A stretch of DNA of 64,000 nt, taken from assembly GCF_003944715.1 (NCBI RefSeq), contig NZ_RWIT01000001.1:868001-932000 (forward strand), read 5' to 3'. This DNA is from Hymenobacter rigui. GTDB lineage: Bacteria > Bacteroidota > Bacteroidia > Cytophagales > Hymenobacteraceae. Below, piece by piece: positions 62,007-64,000 of this stretch. The translations under genes and the position numbers were made by a program. The notes beneath the pieces were generated by a model. It searched no databases and was not told the origin of the DNA. It was given only the letters and a program-made list of their open reading frames with translations. The first letter of the stretch is position 1, and each line of letters opens with the position of its first letter.

Positions 62007-62975
62007 ATGAAAATTACCGCCCTCGATATTCGGCAGAAAACCTTTGAAAAAGCCTTCCGGGGGTTGGATAAGGATGAAGTACAGGCCTTTTTGCTTACTC
62101 TCTCGCAGCAGTGGGAGCGGATGGGCGACGAAAACCGGGAGCTGCGCCTCAAGCTCGACCACGCCACCCAGGAGGTAAGCAAGATGCGCGAGGTGGAAAC
62201 CAGCCTCTACCGCACCCTCAAAACCGCCGAGGACACCGGCAACAGCATTACCGAGCAAGCCCAGCGCGACGCTCAGCTCCGCATCCGCGAAGCCCAGCTC
62301 CAGGCCGAGCAGCTTCTCAACGATGCCCGCCAGAAGGCCCGCTCAGTGGTGGATGAGGCCTACCAGCAGGCCGAGCGCACCGTGGCCGACATGCAGAAGG
62401 AAGTAAACGGCCTGGGCCAGGAGTGCCAGCGGCTGGAAAACCTGCTCGACGGCCTCACCCGCGACCTGCACAATCTGGCCTCTGAAGCGCTGGATAAGGT
62501 GGAAAAAGCCCGCAACCGGCCCAAAGCCAGCACGGCGGCCATCCTTTCGCGGGCGGCCAGCGTAAAAGTGAACCGGCCGCAGTCTGCGGACCCATCACCT
62601 AAACCTGACCCTGCCATGTACGTTTCCACTTCTGCTACTTCTTCGGCCGCAGCCGTTGCCGGCGGCACTGCTGCTTTCCACGGAGGCTCGTCGGCTGAGG
62701 CCTCAGAGCGCCGCCCCATTGGCTACAACCCCAAGCCCGGCCAGCAACCCGATCCTAATCATCCTGAGCGGCCCGAGCCCGAAATTGAGCGCCCCGGCGC
62801 GCCGATTCCCGGTGCCCCCAACCCCGATGTGCAACCCGGCCAGCCCAGCCAACCGGGGCAGCCTGACCGCCCGGAAATTCCGCAGCCCGTGCCCCCTTCA
62901 CATCCCGGCCACTCGGACCAGCCCAGCATGCAGACGGCCAATTTGGGCGAGAAGTCGTTTTTTGACGAAATCTAG
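62007..62975 (+). CDS. DivIVA-domain protein with Pro-rich tail
   Basis: 322 residues from the ATG at 62007. N-terminal MKITALDIRQKTFEKAFRGL and KDEVQAFLLTLSQQWERM are the DivIVA membrane-binding motif. A long coiled coil (about 35-175) follows, then a Pro/Gln/Glu/Gly-rich disordered tail (about 200-310) ending in a conserved-looking SFFDEI. DivIVA proteins sense curved membrane at poles and septa and recruit partners; a role in division or polarity is inferred. Confidence 0.88.
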   Translation: MKITALDIRQKTFEKAFRGLDKDEVQAFLLTLSQQWERMGDENRELRLKLDHATQEVSKMREVETSLYRTLKTAEDTGNSITEQAQRDAQLRIREAQLQAEQLLNDARQKARSVVDEAYQQAERTVADMQKEVNGLGQECQRLENLLDGLTRDLHNLASEALDKVEKARNRPKASTAAILSRAASVKVNRPQSADPSPKPDPAMYVSTSATSSAAAVAGGTAAFHGGSSAEASERRPIGYNPKPGQQPDPNHPERPEPEIERPGAPIPGAPNPDVQPGQPSQPGQPDRPEIPQPVPPSHPGHSDQPSMQTANLGEKSFFDEI

Positions 62976-63031
62976 AACACGGATTTTGCGGATTGAGCAG
63001 ATTTCACGGATTTTGTGAATGACTATTGTGC

Positions 63032-63066
63032 GAGGCCTGCCTGTTGGGGCGGGCTTCGTTTTTTTT
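63032..63066 (+). terminator. Terminator of the DivIVA gene
   Basis: 10-pair stem GAGGCCTGCC / GGCGGGCTTC (with G-T pairs), loop TGTTGG, then G and eight T. Confidence 0.8.
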
Positions 63067-63123
63067 GTGACCGCGCCACTGGCCCGTCAAGCTCACTATT
63101 TCACCAACTCACCATTTCACCAT

Positions 63124-63480
63124 ATGGGCCAGATTGCACTGGAAGGCATGGAGTTTTTCGCCTTCCACGGATACTACGACGAGGAGCAGAAAATCGGGAA
63201 CAAGTACGGCGTTGATTTATACATCGACACGGACTTGCACGCCGCCGGGCAATCGGATCAGCTGCGCGAAACGGTGAACTACGAGGTGCTGTACCGGGTA
63301 GTGGCTGAAGAAATGCAGGCCCCGGCCCGCCTGCTGGAACATTTGGGCCACCGAGTGCTGGATCGGGTGCTGGAGGAGTTTCCCTACGTTAACGGGGTGC
63401 GGGTGAGCGTATCAAAGTTCAACCCACCGCTGGGCGGCATCTGTCACCGGGCCCGTGTTACGCTGGAGCGGCGGCGGTAG
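63124..63480 (+). CDS. folB: Dihydroneopterin aldolase
   Basis: 118 residues from the ATG at 63124; earlier in-frame codons lie in the terminator and repeat. FFAFHGYYDEEQKIGNKYGV, TVNYEVLYRVV, LLEHLGHRVLDRVL and RVSVSKFNPPLGG are FolB features, including the active-site Glu/Tyr/Lys set. It cleaves dihydroneopterin to hydroxymethyl-dihydropterin in folate synthesis, downstream of the folE reaction encoded at 34271-34954. Confidence 0.93.
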   Translation: MGQIALEGMEFFAFHGYYDEEQKIGNKYGVDLYIDTDLHAAGQSDQLRETVNYEVLYRVVAEEMQAPARLLEHLGHRVLDRVLEEFPYVNGVRVSVSKFNPPLGGICHRARVTLERRR

Positions 63481-63500
63481 GAGAGTAGTTCATAGAACGT

Positions 63501-63563
63501 AAAAGCCTGTTAGGGGATAAGGATTCGGCACAATGTCGAATCCTTATCCCCTAACAGGCTTTT
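63501..63563 (+). terminator. 27-base perfect terminator hairpin after folB
   Basis: Arms AAAAGCCTGTTAGGGGATAA... (63501-63527) and exact complement (63537-63563), 9-base loop, T run at the end. Confidence 0.82.
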
Positions 63564-63602
63564 TGTTGTAATTTCATTAATATACAAGTGGTTGAAATAT
63601 TA

Positions 63603-63618
63603 TACGAAAAAAATCGTA
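63603..63618. promoter_or_regulatory. BlaI-type operator 1
   Basis: TACGA-N6-TCGTA (spacer all A). First of three equal dyads upstream of the BlaI-family gene. Confidence 0.75.
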
Positions 63619-63633
63619 GGTAAAACTTGCATC

Positions 63634-63649
63634 TACGATATGCTTCGTA
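63634..63649. promoter_or_regulatory. BlaI-type operator 2
   Basis: TACGA TATGCT TCGTA. Centre is 31 bases from operator 1, about three helical turns. Confidence 0.75.
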
Positions 63650-63660
63650 TATGTTTGATG

Positions 63661-63676
63661 TACGAACTGATTCGTA
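63661..63676. promoter_or_regulatory. BlaI-type operator 3
   Basis: TACGA ACTGAT TCGTA. Centre is 27 bases from operator 2. The ATG of the repressor is about 100 bases downstream. Confidence 0.75.
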
Positions 63677-63774
63677 GTGTTTCGGTCACGCTCTGCCGGC
63701 GCGTAGGTAGGGGCGGGCAGGCAACGGTGGCGGGTGGTTCGGTAGTCATTCATTTAGTGCCTTAGGTTTTTCTC

Positions 63775-64000
63775 ATGAGTAAATCACCCATTCCCAAACC
63801 CACCGAATCGGAGCTGGAAATTCTGCAGGTGCTCTGGCAGCACGGCCCTAGCACCGTCCGGTTCGTGAACGACGAGCTGAACCAGCGGCGGGAGGTAGGC
63901 TACACCACCTCCCTGAAGCTGCTGCAGTTGATGCTGGACAAAGGCCTGGTGCTGCGCGACGACGACAGCAAAACCCATGTGTACCGGGCTGCCGTGCGCG
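63775..64000 (+). CDS. BlaI/MecI/CopY-family repressor (3' end outside window)
   Basis: The first 75 residues are visible and the frame is open at the window edge. IPKPTESELEILQVLWQHGP, then STVRFVNDELNQRREVGYTT and LMLDKGLVLRDDDSKTHVYR are the winged helix of BlaI-type repressors, which are released by proteolysis through an M56 (BlaR-type) sensor. Such a sensor is expected just outside the window. The three upstream dyads suggest autoregulation. Confidence 0.92.
   Translation, partial: MSKSPIPKPTESELEILQVLWQHGPSTVRFVNDELNQRREVGYTTSLKLLQLMLDKGLVLRDDDSKTHVYRAAVR

Overview
The window looks like chromosomal DNA from a GC-rich Bacteroidota of the Hymenobacter type (Cytophagales). Pointers seen in the sequence are a secreted protein with a type IX secretion C-terminal domain, Bacteroidota -7 boxes (TAnnTTTG) in front of several genes, a Rho factor with a long disordered insertion, a long-tailed ribosomal protein S16, a heme oxygenase/bacteriophytochrome operon and many GTG/TTG starts. 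The assignment is by inference, not by alignment. No rRNA, tRNA, CRISPR array, prophage or full IS element was recognised; one MITE-like element is present.

Layout. 1-4.7 kb: end of an OmpA/TSP3 protein, a DUF4252 lipoprotein, an unknown secreted protein, an EVE-domain protein and two paralogous small lipoproteins. 4.8-8.7 kb: a PolX/PHP protein whose polymerase site has lost its acidic residues, a GT9 glycosyltransferase, an OsmC protein and a UBP zinc-finger mini-protein. 8.7-13.3 kb: light-sensing operon (heme oxygenase, bacteriophytochrome kinase, Rcp1-like regulator, receiver-kinase). 13.4-21.3 kb: serS, rho, a T9SS cargo protein, a Gfo/Idh/MocA oxidoreductase and a DsbA-family protein. 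21.4-25.4 kb, minus strand: lipoprotein, UbiA prenyltransferase, methyltransferase and small membrane proteins. 25.5-29.3 kb, plus strand: small membrane proteins, a winged-helix regulator and a DUF4153/4173-like protein; two of these genes share a CTTTG-N5-CAAAG operator candidate. This module is the best candidate for an undescribed system.

29.6-46.1 kb: penicillin-binding protein 1A, an unknown membrane-anchored protein, a TIGR01777 epimerase, folE with a 6-pyruvoyl-tetrahydropterin synthase, a coiled-coil protein, a pyrophosphatase-like lipoprotein without its metal ligands, an M1 peptidase fused to a probable beta-barrel, the rpsP-rimM-trmD-rplS block, a fatty-acid desaturase, an RluA synthase and panB. 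46.2-51.1 kb: envelope biogenesis locus with lptD divergent from an amidase and an MCE protein. 51.2-58.3 kb: acyl-CoA carboxylase beta subunit, a low-GC unknown gene, an orphan curlin-repeat protein ending in a MITE, a DUF5694-like protein and poxB. 58.4-64 kb: a SirB1/transglutaminase-like protein, a redoxin, an Sfp-type transferase, a WD40 protein, a DivIVA-domain protein, folB and the start of a BlaI-type repressor behind three identical-architecture operators.

Many gene ends carry unusually long, near-perfect hairpins that probably act as terminators. Several families of short dispersed repeats lie in the intergenic DNA.
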